Below, piece by piece: positions 25,824 to 35,091 of a stretch of 64,000 nt of DNA. The stretch's first letter is position 1, and every line of letters starts with the position of its first letter. A model generated the notes under the pieces. It was not told where the DNA came from and made no database searches. It saw only the letters and a program-made list of their open reading frames with translations. The translations under genes and the position numbers were made by a program. The DNA comes from JAAZPT01 sp034180455 (GTDB lineage Bacteria; Bacillota; Clostridia; Christensenellales; Aristaeellaceae), in the NCBI GenBank assembly GCA_034180455.1, contig JAXFOG010000006.1, positions 1 through 64,000 of the forward strand, read 5' to 3'.

Positions 25824-26140
25824 CACTTTTGATCACGATATTTGCAGCTGTAATTGCTACGGTAGAATGGTATAAAGATGCACATAAAAATGAATTTAAC
25901 TTAGCACCACTTTGCTGGATGTACTGGGGTGCCTCGATAATGTGGTTGGTTGATGCAATATTTGAATATTCCGAGATTGGCGCAGAGTTCTTTACTCCAG
26001 CACCACTTGATATGCTAAACGATCTATATCTAGGCTTAAGTGTTGTAGCTCTAGGATTAATAGTTTGGATAATTATTTTGTTAGTAAAAGATCCCAAGGG
26101 AATAGTAAAATCCAAATTATTTAACAAAAAAGATAAATAA
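25820..26140 (+). CDS. Membrane protein of unknown function, second of a pair
   Basis: 106 residues with three hydrophobic segments (about 1-14, 31-46, 73-91) and an aromatic-rich stretch (LCWMYWGASIMWL). Translationally coupled to the preceding gene through ATGA, with GGAGG about 11 bases before its ATG. Function unknown. The close coupling and matching size suggest a two-subunit membrane complex. Confidence 0.75.
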   Translation: MTLLITIFAAVIATVEWYKDAHKNEFNLAPLCWMYWGASIMWLVDAIFEYSEIGAEFFTPAPLDMLNDLYLGLSVVALGLIVWIIILLVKDPKGIVKSKLFNKKDK

Positions 26141-26189
26141 AACTTAATCTTTCTTAGTTGTTAATTTTAAAAAATGTTTGAGGTAATCT

Positions 26190-26414
26190 ATGATAGACAA
26201 TGATATTAGACTATTAGACGTTGTAGAAATGAAAAAGCCTCATCCATGTGGTTCAAATGAATGGACTGTAATTCGAGTTGGAGCCGATATCAAAATTCGT
26301 TGTAATAATTGCAATAGAATTGTTATGATAGAAAGGCCATTGTTTTTAAAACGATGTAAGAAAATTTTATCTCGTGGTCCCAAAGAGCAGGGAGATGGGG
26401 TAGAAAGTATATAA
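26190..26414 (+). CDS. DUF951 family protein
   Basis: 74 residues. The family pattern is clear: LLDVVEMKKPHPCGSNEW, then IRCNNCNRIVMIERP and LFLKRCKK. Cysteines at the CxxC and flanking positions suggest metal binding. It is a short conserved protein of Bacillota, often near chromosome-partition or replication genes, with unknown function. Here it follows the membrane pair by 49 bases. Confidence 0.85.
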   Translation: MIDNDIRLLDVVEMKKPHPCGSNEWTVIRVGADIKIRCNNCNRIVMIERPLFLKRCKKILSRGPKEQGDGVESI

Positions 26415-26438
26415 AAAATCGCCATAAGGCGATTTTTT
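26413..26438. terminator. Bidirectional terminator between convergent genes
   Basis: AAAAAATCGCC / GGCGATTTTTT, 11-bp stem with a 4-base loop. A-run and T-run let it serve both the plus-strand DUF951 gene and the minus-strand phosphohexomutase. Confidence 0.9.
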
Positions 26439-27915
26439 ATATTGAAAGATCTTTAAATGATTTTAGATAATCCATCAATTCACTTTTTATGAATTGTAGG
26501 CCTCCTATTATATCGCTCTCAATGTTAATAGGCATTACAGGATCATGTACCGATACTCGCAACATAAACCATACACTTCTTGGAGTATCTTTATAATCAT
26601 AATATACTCTTAATCCTTCTCTGCTATCATTAGCTATTGAATATCCATTGATTTTTTTATAATGTTTTTCTACTGATTCTATTATACTGTTACCGACATT
26701 ACGAAAATCATCAGAATTAATGTTTAATCTTATCTCAGCGCTTTCTAAAGGCTCCTCTAGATCTTCAATAAGGTCTCCAAGCTTTTTACCTTTTTTTTGC
26801 AATTCCATTGCTTTTATAATAAGCTTAGTTACTAAATACATACCGTCATCAATAAAAGAATTTTCTCTTAGTGCGCAGTGCCCACTGGTTTCCATTGCGA
26901 TTGGAGCATCGATACCTATGCTATTTAGACGTATAGCTTCATCTATCACATTTCTATATCCTCTTTTAAATCTTATATGATAGCCACCTTTTTGTTCAAT
27001 AAACTTTGCAAGTCCAGTGGAAGTAACACTATCTGTCACAATACTTATATTTTTATTTTTTTCAAGAAGTATAGCAGATATCATTGCTATAAGTCTATTT
27101 CTATTTATTTCTTTTCCATTTGAGTCTACAATTGCTGCTCTGTCACAATCGGCATCAAATATAATTCCCAAATCGGCATTATTATTTATTACTGCAGAAC
27201 TTATAGAGTCCATAGCTTCCTTGTTTTCAGGGTTTGGTATATGATTTGGAAAATATCCGTCTGGTTTTAAAAATTGACTGCCAGATATGTTTGCACCAAG
27301 TTCACTCAATAGGTCAGCATAGAATCCACCAGCTCCATTGCCAGCATCTACAATTATATGCAATCCTTTAAGTGGCAATGAATGACCTATAGATTTTTGT
27401 ATCATATCTTTTATGCTATTTTTATAATCCTTTATATATGGATATTCTATAATATTTTTATTGTTTGAAGACAGATAAATATCCTGAGAACAATATTTTA
27501 AAATATCTTCAATGTCATTTGAATTTAGACCGCCTTCTTTTAGAAAAAATTTAAAACCGTTTCTATCATATGGGTGATGACTAGCTGTTACCATTATTGA
27601 AGCATTATAATTACTATTGTCTTGCAATAAACATTGATACATCGCCGGAGTAGTACACATTCCAAAATAAACTGCATTAGCACCAGCACCCGTTATTCCA
27701 TCTGCTATACCATGAGCAAGCACTTCGCCAGTAATACGGCTGTCTCTACCAATTGCAATGGTAATTTTATCTTTTTCGATTGTATATTTATTGGAAATAA
27801 ACTGTACAAATGCATAGCCAACATGTACTGCTAAGTCTTTAGTTATTTCAGCTTTCTCGCCAAATGCTTTCCCTCTTATATCAGAGCCGCTTTTTAGGTG
27901 TAATAAATTTTGCAT
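26437..27915 (-). CDS. Phosphoglucomutase/phosphomannomutase family protein
   Basis: 492 residues from ATG 27915 (GAGG six bases upstream, better than TTG 27927). Active-site serine lies in TASHHPYDRNG near 112, the metal loop in DADCDRAA near 254-261 (usually DGDGDR) and sugar-binding ETSGHCA near 325. The family interconverts hexose 1- and 6-phosphates for cell-wall or glycan precursors. The cysteine in the metal loop is unusual, but all three aspartates are kept. It is the last gene of a three-gene operon. Confidence 0.9.
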   Translation of the reverse strand: MQNLLHLKSGSDIRGKAFGEKAEITKDLAVHVGYAFVQFISNKYTIEKDKITIAIGRDSRITGEVLAHGIADGITGAGANAVYFGMCTTPAMYQCLLQDNSNYNASIMVTASHHPYDRNGFKFFLKEGGLNSNDIEDILKYCSQDIYLSSNNKNIIEYPYIKDYKNSIKDMIQKSIGHSLPLKGLHIIVDAGNGAGGFYADLLSELGANISGSQFLKPDGYFPNHIPNPENKEAMDSISSAVINNNADLGIIFDADCDRAAIVDSNGKEINRNRLIAMISAILLEKNKNISIVTDSVTSTGLAKFIEQKGGYHIRFKRGYRNVIDEAIRLNSIGIDAPIAMETSGHCALRENSFIDDGMYLVTKLIIKAMELQKKGKKLGDLIEDLEEPLESAEIRLNINSDDFRNVGNSIIESVEKHYKKINGYSIANDSREGLRVYYDYKDTPRSVWFMLRVSVHDPVMPINIESDIIGGLQFIKSELMDYLKSFKDLSI

Positions 27916-27928
27916 TGTTAACCTCAAA

Positions 27929-28615
27929 TTATTGATTATTTTGCTTATTAACTATATCTACTATATGTCTACAATAGTGATAATATTGCGCCAAGTTATT
28001 ATATTCATTAATCATATATGGTAAAAGATCTTTTTTAAATACAATGGAATAAGGGTCTAAATCTTTTGAAAAATAAAGCGATTTTGACTTATATATATCC
28101 TTTAAACTAGATGGTATAAAATCTGGTACCTTTATTCGTTTCAATGTTGAACTATAATATGTATATCCATCACGCTGAAGATCCATAAGCAATTTTTCTA
28201 ATGTTAGAGGATCTTTTATAATATTTTCCCTTAAAACATCATAAAATGGTTTATATTCTCCCCATAATCCAGCTCCACATGTTGCTTTTTCAATGGAAAG
28301 TTCAAACCAGAAAAATGGAGAGCCAAGCCTTTCCTTGCTAGGACGCTTAAATAAAAACCACATATGGTCTCTGTAAGGATCTTGATTTTTATAGTATCTG
28401 GCATCTCTTCTTATCCTTGCTAAACATTTATGAGGACGTATATCTATTTTGTTATCAATATTTAAAATATTTTCAGATAAACTATCTATAAGCAGGCAAA
28501 ATTCATCTCTTGCCTGCTTATATCTTTCTTTATTTTGATTAAAATATTCCTGGTTATTATTAAACCTTATGTCTAGGAAGAACTGTATAGTTTCTTCAGA
28601 GAATCCATTAAACAT
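27929..28615 (-). CDS. DUF2461 family protein
   Basis: 228 residues. The start FNGFSEETIQFFLDIRFNNN, then YFNQNKERYKQ and IRRDARYYKNQDPYRDHMWF is the characteristic pattern of this conserved family of unknown function. Its ATG overlaps the stop of the upstream gene by one base (TAATG) without a strong ribosome site, so translation is coupled. It is 13 bases before the phosphohexomutase. Confidence 0.85.
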   Translation of the reverse strand: MFNGFSEETIQFFLDIRFNNNQEYFNQNKERYKQARDEFCLLIDSLSENILNIDNKIDIRPHKCLARIRRDARYYKNQDPYRDHMWFLFKRPSKERLGSPFFWFELSIEKATCGAGLWGEYKPFYDVLRENIIKDPLTLEKLLMDLQRDGYTYYSSTLKRIKVPDFIPSSLKDIYKSKSLYFSKDLDPYSIVFKKDLLPYMINEYNNLAQYYHYCRHIVDIVNKQNNQ

Positions 28616-30435
28616 TATATTTCATCACCAGGAGATCTACGACGATGTTGCTTTTTTGTTTCAACATCTATACCTTCATCTGCTGATTTATTAAGAATTG
28701 AAGAATCAGCAAATGGTGCTGTGCTATCGTCTATTTGTAGATTATCTATGCTTTCATTTTCACTTAAAACGCTTTTAGCGTTGTTTTCTTCATCCTGCTC
28801 TGTAGTATTGTCATCAGATTCACTAAAGTAATCACGATAGGAGGTTACTTCTGGAATGCTAGCTTTTGCAGATTTTGCTTTTTGAATTATTGCAATTCTT
28901 CTAATATATGAAACTAATAACATTAGGACAAATATACCTGATACTGCACCAAATATTATTGAAAGTGTATTAAATGTTTTACCTGTTTTCTCAAAAGCAT
29001 CTGGAGCATCATTCCATGTTTTTGGTGCCATTGTAATAAGTGGGGGAATAGGACTAGGCGTAATTACAACTGGAGGAGCAGTAGGAGCAATAACTTCTAC
29101 ATATATCTCATTTCCTTTAAAAACCATGTCTTCTCCAATAGCATTCTTTGCTCTAGCTTCAAACATATATTTGCCAGATTGAGATAGAGTAAAGTCCCTA
29201 GAAACAGTTTTTGTTTGTCCGGGAGCAATTTGTGAGAATGTATATACTTTTACATCTCTCTGCCATATTTCTACATTTTTTGCTTCTCCCAAGCTATTGT
29301 TTTTTACGCTGATTGTAAATTTTATTCTTCCACCGTCATCATAAAAAACTTCTTTATCAGAAACTGTTTGCACACTTAAAGAAAGTTGTTGTGATTCAAG
29401 TATGGTTTTAACAGTAATTTTATTACTCTTTGCTTCAAATTTTTCTCCAGTGGCATCGGAAGCAGTGATAGAAAATTCAAAATCTTGATTTTCTTGCATA
29501 GTAACTGATTTTTCGAGCTTGAGTTTTGAACCAGCAGCACTTGTTTCGCCTGAGAATACTTCACCAAGTTTTGGATCTGTTACACTTAGATTATAATAGT
29601 CAACATTTCCTTTGTTTTCTATTGTAAGAGTTAGCTTTACCTCATCACCAACAATTACGCCTTTGTCATCTGCAGATAATTTTACAACAAGATTTGATTC
29701 GCCATAAGTAATTGTTTGGGCATCAAAGTTTTTCTTTTTAAGAGTATTTCCTTGTTTATAAGTAACCTTTCCAGAGCTCTTTAAATTCTTTTTGCCCATT
29801 ACCTTAGAAAATACTATTTTTTTTGTTTCGCCAGGTTCAACAGAACCGAGCGTTTGAGCCTTTTTTGCTAGGCTCTTATCTTCTGTAACTTTAATATTGC
29901 GTATTGCTTTGTCTGTGTTATTTACAAATGTATAGGTTACATTTATTTCTTGATTTTTCTTTGCAAGAGTAGGATTAATATCTCTTGTAATTGATAATTC
30001 ATTTTCAGCTTCAGCTTCAGTATATTCAAATTTTGCAGGCAAAAGCTTAGTAATACTCTTTGTAGAGCCATCATCATTTAAAATATTATATTTAATATAG
30101 TATTTTATTTCTCCGTTAGTAAGATCCTTTTGTGTTAAAGTCCACTTACCTGTATAGGTTTTGCTACTTCCAACCGCTAAAAGTATCTGACCATTCTCTC
30201 CAAAATCCTTAATTATCTTGCCGTCAGGAGAGTATAGTGTTACAGGCTCTGTCATATCTTCAGTGCCTACATTCGTTATTGTGATATTTACTTCAATATC
30301 CTGTGGCCCACTTATGCTTGCGGGAGAATACTGTATACTTGCCTTTACCGGGTCAACCTCTTCTGCAATTGCAAAGGGTAGTATAATAAACGATATGGCA
30401 ATCAACAACACTAATAATATAGATTTATTTTTCAT
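28615..30435 (-). CDS. Secreted, membrane-anchored CARDB/Ig-like repeat protein
   Basis: 606 residues from ATG 30435, chosen because it begins a good signal peptide (KNKSILLVLLIAISFIILPF, then AIAEE). Four Ig-like or CARDB-type units follow (repeated VEVNITITNVG, VNNTDKAIRNIKV, LTIENKGNVDYYNL, ISVKNNSLGEAKNVEI), then a proline linker (PTAPPVVITPSPIPPL), a membrane helix near 518-540 and an acidic cytoplasmic tail. It is probably an extracellular stalk or adhesive scaffold. A strong AGGAGG lies 27 bases upstream of the start, too far for direct use. Confidence 0.75.
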   Translation of the reverse strand: MKNKSILLVLLIAISFIILPFAIAEEVDPVKASIQYSPASISGPQDIEVNITITNVGTEDMTEPVTLYSPDGKIIKDFGENGQILLAVGSSKTYTGKWTLTQKDLTNGEIKYYIKYNILNDDGSTKSITKLLPAKFEYTEAEAENELSITRDINPTLAKKNQEINVTYTFVNNTDKAIRNIKVTEDKSLAKKAQTLGSVEPGETKKIVFSKVMGKKNLKSSGKVTYKQGNTLKKKNFDAQTITYGESNLVVKLSADDKGVIVGDEVKLTLTIENKGNVDYYNLSVTDPKLGEVFSGETSAAGSKLKLEKSVTMQENQDFEFSITASDATGEKFEAKSNKITVKTILESQQLSLSVQTVSDKEVFYDDGGRIKFTISVKNNSLGEAKNVEIWQRDVKVYTFSQIAPGQTKTVSRDFTLSQSGKYMFEARAKNAIGEDMVFKGNEIYVEVIAPTAPPVVITPSPIPPLITMAPKTWNDAPDAFEKTGKTFNTLSIIFGAVSGIFVLMLLVSYIRRIAIIQKAKSAKASIPEVTSYRDYFSESDDNTTEQDEENNAKSVLSENESIDNLQIDDSTAPFADSSILNKSADEGIDVETKKQHRRRSPGDEI

Positions 30436-30520
30436 ATATAGCAGAACCCTAACGGATTCTTGCCTCCTTTCGGCATGTTCTTGCCTAAACTGTACTAAAA
30501 TATAATGATTATACACAATA

Positions 30521-30549
30521 ATTTTATTGTAAAAGTGGTCATATGTCAA
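30521..30549 (-). promoter_or_regulatory. Sigma-A promoter of the CARDB-DUF2461-phosphohexomutase operon
   Basis: On the minus strand TTGACA (30549-30544), 17-base spacer, TAAAAT (30526-30521). This puts the start near 30514, so an upstream-extended protein beginning at 30549 is excluded. Confidence 0.75.
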
Positions 30550-30581
30550 GCTTTACAGCGATTTTGACATTATTTATATAT

Positions 30582-32294
30582 TTATTCAAATTCTACGAAT
30601 TCTTTTACCACATAGCCTTCATAGGCTTCATTTGGATTGTCTTTATTTATAAAAACATGTAACCATTCTCCCAAATCTTCTGCCACAACGAGTCTTTGGC
30701 CATAATACAATCTACGTACTACCAAACTATCAAGATTAGGCTCATTTCTTAAATTCAAAAACGAATTTTCTTCTATTTTGTTTACTATTACTGTTTGAAT
30801 ATTATCTGGTACATTCCATAGCAAGGGAATAGGTGTAGGTAAGGGTTCCTTTTTTAAAGGCTCTGGGGTATATTGCAGATTAAAATCAACTGGACTATCT
30901 GTTGATTTAAATATTTGAATATTTCTATCTTTATAATTATCAAGTGTCATACCTGGATAATAATATGAAAGTATTTCATGATAGCTTTTTCCGTCTCGTG
31001 CCATTTGCTCTGCACCCCTTTGGCTCATGCCAACGCCATGTCCAAACCTTCGTGATTCTATGATAAAGGCATCATCAGTTTCAATTACATTCATTATTTC
31101 TTTGCCCCCACCATTAAGTGAGAGTCCAAAAGCATTCCTTGCTTCATTAAAGATATTTATTTCTATATTTACTGGCTCAGGATAAGGAATGAACTCACTT
31201 AAATTCTTATATGGCTTTGGAGTAAAATTGGATTTTATGAATGTATATATAAAAGGTGTTGGACTAGGAATTGGATTTGCTGTTGGTATTCCTACAAGGG
31301 GAACTTCTTTTTTCCCAGAAAAATTCAAATTTATTTTAATTTTACTCATTACTTTTGATGGCGCAGCATATAAAGGAGAACTTAATGAAATAGAGTTTAT
31401 CCTGTCTATTTGTATATTGTCATACTCAGTATCAAATCCATAAAGCTTTGCATATTCTATTAAAGAGTTGGCTATTAAATTATGAGCTGATTTCTTTAGA
31501 TTCGGATTGTCTTTTTTTATAGCAAACCGTTTTACCATACTATTTGGATTATTAAAGTCATAGCTGTCATCTACCATCTTATATATATTTAGTGATTTAC
31601 TCCATCTGTTTTGTGGAAGCTCTGTCTGTCCACCATTGCTTCCAGAATAGTAGCACGTTGCGAGTGAGTTTCCATCAAACCCACATATACCTTTAGTAGA
31701 TTCTATGGCCAATATTGCATTAGTATTTTTTGAATTTTGTCCCTTATAAACTTGATCATTTGTTGTATCTACAAGATCAAAACTGTTTTGTAATTTTAAA
31801 TGCTTTAGAGCATAGGTACGAGCTGCAATAGCTTGGGCTTTTAATGCTTCAATCGGAAATGAATCACTCATTTCGTAAGGAACTACTCCTTTTAAGTATT
31901 CTTCAAGCTCGATATATAAGACTGGAAATAACTTGTTATCACTTATGTATATATAAAGATCACCTGTATATATGTTTGAAGATCCATTGATATGGAATCC
32001 TTTTGATTTATCAACGCATTCAAGTTTAACGGGGGCATTTAGGCAGATGTTAATACTATCGGAGTATATGTATATTTTGTTATTTATAAGGCGTAAGTTT
32101 ATGTTACTGCCAGATTTAAGCAAAATTGAGCTTTTGTCGTCAGTAGCATAACAATCACAATTTAGTTTTAAATCTATTTGATCTTCAATAGAGAGCCTAG
32201 CCAAGCTTAATCTAATAATATCTTCCTGCGCATAAGATATGTTTGTAAGCAGTAATGACATTATAACAAGAAAACAAAACAATTTTTTTTTCAT
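30582..32294 (-). CDS. SpoIID/LytB-domain cell-wall protein with SH3 domain
   Basis: 570 residues from ATG 32294, which begins a signal peptide (KKKLFCFLVIMSLLLTNISYAQ). The SpoIID domain spans about 110-430: LEEYLKGVVPYEMSDSFP, AQAIAARTYAL, CYYSGSNGGQTE and FGHGVGMSQRGAEQMA, the conserved blocks of this peptidoglycan lytic-transglycosylase family. Proline-rich insertions (PIPSPTPF; PLPTPIPLL) break the fold, and residues 495-570 are a bacterial SH3-like domain. This is a general SpoIID-like wall enzyme rather than sporulation SpoIID, which lacks these additions. It follows the L,D-transpeptidase gene. Confidence 0.85.
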   Translation of the reverse strand: MKKKLFCFLVIMSLLLTNISYAQEDIIRLSLARLSIEDQIDLKLNCDCYATDDKSSILLKSGSNINLRLINNKIYIYSDSINICLNAPVKLECVDKSKGFHINGSSNIYTGDLYIYISDNKLFPVLYIELEEYLKGVVPYEMSDSFPIEALKAQAIAARTYALKHLKLQNSFDLVDTTNDQVYKGQNSKNTNAILAIESTKGICGFDGNSLATCYYSGSNGGQTELPQNRWSKSLNIYKMVDDSYDFNNPNSMVKRFAIKKDNPNLKKSAHNLIANSLIEYAKLYGFDTEYDNIQIDRINSISLSSPLYAAPSKVMSKIKINLNFSGKKEVPLVGIPTANPIPSPTPFIYTFIKSNFTPKPYKNLSEFIPYPEPVNIEINIFNEARNAFGLSLNGGGKEIMNVIETDDAFIIESRRFGHGVGMSQRGAEQMARDGKSYHEILSYYYPGMTLDNYKDRNIQIFKSTDSPVDFNLQYTPEPLKKEPLPTPIPLLWNVPDNIQTVIVNKIEENSFLNLRNEPNLDSLVVRRLYYGQRLVVAEDLGEWLHVFINKDNPNEAYEGYVVKEFVEFE

Positions 32295-32311
32295 ATATTC
32301 ACCATAAAAAA

Positions 32312-32331
32312 TCGCATATAAAAATATGCGA
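32312..32331 (-). terminator. Hairpin between L,D-transpeptidase and SpoIID-like genes
   Basis: TCGCATAT / ATATGCGA with a 4-base loop, followed on the minus strand by six T. It may be an attenuator that lowers expression of the downstream SpoIID-like gene, which has no clear promoter of its own. Confidence 0.7.
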
Positions 32332-33609
32332 CTAATTTCCAATGTTTAATTCAACTTCAGTATTATCAACATGCGTCTGAGAATATTGAGTCGCTGGTTG
32401 ATTTTTTTCTTTTTCTGTATTTTCAGGTGTAATTGTAGTGGTAGGTTCTTCAAGCTTTACATCATCCTCAACTATTTGAGCAGGCACAGAGTCTGGATTG
32501 AAATGCTCATGCAATGCTTTGCGAGTTATCATAAGCTCTGCATAATCTTCCTCACTTAATGCCTCTTTATTTAAAGCGTCTATTGCTTCTTCTCTTTGTG
32601 GAGGTTGACAATATGGGCAGGGAGTAAGCTTTTTGAATTCCTCATCTCTTAATTGACCATAGTATATTCCAGTAAGTGGTAAATATCTATTTTTAACAGA
32701 ACTGCATGTTGCAGTTGAATGATAAAATTTTCCACCTTTTTCATTATAGTATACTCTTAAATAATCATCTGGATATGGACGTTGTCTGCCATCGTCATCC
32801 CAAACAATAACTTTTGTGTTCTTTTTAAGGTTATCCCAGAGCCAATCCATATTATATCCATCGCTATTTGCAATACGCTGAATACGGACACAACCATGAC
32901 TTGCCTTTTTTCCAAGCTTTGGTTCGTATGGACTGTAGTCATATCCTCCATCTGATCTCACTAGAGCAGGGACCATGTGTAGCAAATCACCACCATTAAA
33001 TCTAATGGCTTTTCTGCATAACATGTTCGTACCGCTTAAGAAATCACCTGTCCAACTACTTATAAGATATTCTCCACTAGCAGTTTCATTATAAGGCTGA
33101 TCTTTATTTACAAGTCCGGTTGAAATATCAAGACTACTTAAATATTTGCCATCCTTAAAAATATATATTTTTTGTGTGAGTTTATCTATTATTAGACCCA
33201 TTTCTTTATCAGGGTATGCTTCTTTTAATAGAGAAGTTTTTACATAGCCTTGTAGAAGTCTATCGTAATCATCATAACCTTCTATTAGAGTGAAACCGTC
33301 TTCATCTTTCCCTAAAACTTTTACACCAGCTTGAGCAGCATAAATATATCCACCAAGCTTATCTTTTTTCACTCTTTTACCATTTGGAGCATCTAGTGGA
33401 TATATTTTTGCTTTTTCTGGACCATCAAGCACAGTGATGGGTCTCATAAGCATTTTCCACATAGTTTCTGTATCTGTAATGTCATAGCTTTCAAACCAAT
33501 CGCTTGCACTTTTTGCATATGAAAATGTGCTTACAAAAAAAGACAAAGCAACAAAAAAGACAATCAAAGAAAAAAATAATATATTAAATCGTTTATTTCG
33601 TATAAACAT
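32332..33609 (-). CDS. L,D-transpeptidase (YkuD domain) cell-wall protein
   Basis: 425 residues; AGGAG precedes the ATG. A signal peptide or anchor (residues 9-30), an SH3-like region near 60-125, the YkuD domain near 135-280 with catalytic ASHGCVRIQ near 237, then a region with a Cys pair (CPYCQPP) and an acidic, threonine-rich tail. The enzyme makes 3-3 peptidoglycan crosslinks or attaches proteins outside the membrane. The adjacent SpoIID-like gene suggests a shared wall-remodelling unit. Confidence 0.9.
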   Translation of the reverse strand: MFIRNKRFNILFFSLIVFFVALSFFVSTFSYAKSASDWFESYDITDTETMWKMLMRPITVLDGPEKAKIYPLDAPNGKRVKKDKLGGYIYAAQAGVKVLGKDEDGFTLIEGYDDYDRLLQGYVKTSLLKEAYPDKEMGLIIDKLTQKIYIFKDGKYLSSLDISTGLVNKDQPYNETASGEYLISSWTGDFLSGTNMLCRKAIRFNGGDLLHMVPALVRSDGGYDYSPYEPKLGKKASHGCVRIQRIANSDGYNMDWLWDNLKKNTKVIVWDDDGRQRPYPDDYLRVYYNEKGGKFYHSTATCSSVKNRYLPLTGIYYGQLRDEEFKKLTPCPYCQPPQREEAIDALNKEALSEEDYAELMITRKALHEHFNPDSVPAQIVEDDVKLEEPTTTITPENTEKEKNQPATQYSQTHVDNTEVELNIGN

Positions 33610-33643
33610 ATAGACTCCTAATCTCTACTCATAAATCTCTATT

Positions 33644-33672
33644 AAAATAACATATTATTACAATTGAGTCAA
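33644..33672 (-). promoter_or_regulatory. Promoter of the L,D-transpeptidase gene
   Basis: On the minus strand TTGACT (33672-33667), 17-base spacer, TATTTT (33649-33644). Confidence 0.6.
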
Positions 33673-33693
33673 ATATATTAAGAAATTATTAAG

Positions 33694-35091
33694 TTAAAGA
33701 GATTTTCTTTTTTTAATAACTATAATTGAATATAAGAGTATAATAACGGGAATTGTGATTATTATTGTAAGGCCAACAGCTTTACTTACAGGTAACAGCT
33801 GTCTTCTAAAGGCCGGCTTTGCTGCAACGTCAATATTTATAGCCTGCTCTGGTAGCAAAGCGTTTATTATTGCTTGAGTAAAATCTGCAGAAAAAGTAAT
33901 AGATGACAAATATTGACTAATTATAGTATCTTCATTTCCGATTATTATAAGTCTAGAAATATTTGATTTTGAATTTATTTTTTCTGAATAGGCGCAAAGA
34001 GTAAATTCACCATTATCAACTTGTTTAGTATCATTTAAGGATTTATACAACTTTGCAGTTTTGCCACTTTTTAAAAGCGAAATAGGGGAATAAATATCAG
34101 AGCTATTTAGTTCAAATGCCTTTGAGCCAGTCATGAGTAGAATATCTCTATTGGTGCTTATAAGGGAGCTAAGTATCGTTCCCTCTTGCATATATGGAAT
34201 TATGTTTATCGCGTCTTTATAGTAACTTTGCTTATCTTTAGAATCAGCAAGCACAACGCCATCTTTTACTTTAATTCCATATGTATTTAATAGAGAAGAA
34301 AAATTCTTTAAGTTATTTATATTATCCGAATAATTTAGTGCGAATAATATACTTCCAGATTGTTCTTCAAAATCTTTAATATATTTCAGCTCCTCATCGC
34401 TTAAGTCACTCTGAGGAGAGATTATTGCTAATAAAGCTCCTTTTTCAAGTGGACTGTCAAGCTTTTTTAAAAACTCAACAGTATATCCATTTGATTTTAA
34501 GTAGTCCAATAGATACGATAGGCTATTTTCGTCTTTTTCTCCGTGCCCATTAAGAAAAAACACTTTCTTTTCAATTGCAGAGCTAACACTTAAGATAGAT
34601 TCACTAATGTTTTTTTCGTATTTAAGGCCTTCTATGGTGTATTTTCCATTATTTATATCATATCCATAAGACATCATATCTTCAGGATTTAATATTTTAA
34701 ATCTTCCAGTAGATGGCGAATTGATTACGATACTATCGTTTCTTAATTGATTTTTTCCGTCATTTGCAAATTTGCTCGTAAATTCAGGATGCTCAGCATA
34801 ATTTATTATATTATATTTAATATTTTTATTTAACTTTGTATAGTTATTTAAAAGACTTTCTAGTTGCTTATCATTGCTAGCATTTGTTGTATAGATTTCA
34901 ACTTGATTATTTATTTTTTCTAATGCCTTTGCAGAGTTATCACTTATGCTGAAATATTTGTTAAAAGAAAAATCAAAGCTTATTGAGTTGTTTCTTTCAT
35001 ACAATTCAACACCCCAAACGAGAACTATGGACAATATTGAAAATATGATAAACATTAGTATAGATTTATTGAGGTACTTATTTATTTTCAT
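33694..35091 (-). CDS. GldG-like ABC transporter accessory protein
   Basis: 465 residues from ATG 35091, which has GGAGGTG six bases upstream, better than ATG 35106. An N-terminal membrane helix (12-32), a large extracellular ABC_transp_aux-type domain (KKVFFLNGHGEKDE near 180; ALLAIISPQSDLSDEEL near 225) and a C-terminal helix near 436-458. It resembles GldG of the gliding or surface-transport ABC system, here in a non-gliding Gram-positive. It is encoded after the ATPase and permease and overlaps the permease gene by 14 bases. Confidence 0.82.
   Translation of the reverse strand: MKINKYLNKSILMFIIFSILSIVLVWGVELYERNNSISFDFSFNKYFSISDNSAKALEKINNQVEIYTTNASNDKQLESLLNNYTKLNKNIKYNIINYAEHPEFTSKFANDGKNQLRNDSIVINSPSTGRFKILNPEDMMSYGYDINNGKYTIEGLKYEKNISESILSVSSAIEKKVFFLNGHGEKDENSLSYLLDYLKSNGYTVEFLKKLDSPLEKGALLAIISPQSDLSDEELKYIKDFEEQSGSILFALNYSDNINNLKNFSSLLNTYGIKVKDGVVLADSKDKQSYYKDAINIIPYMQEGTILSSLISTNRDILLMTGSKAFELNSSDIYSPISLLKSGKTAKLYKSLNDTKQVDNGEFTLCAYSEKINSKSNISRLIIIGNEDTIISQYLSSITFSADFTQAIINALLPEQAINIDVAAKPAFRRQLLPVSKAVGLTIIITIPVIILLYSIIVIKKRKSL

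Noticed and set aside
30436..30549. N-terminal extension of the CARDB-like protein
   Set aside because: The extension overlaps the promoter and would bury the signal peptide, so the start at 30435 is used.
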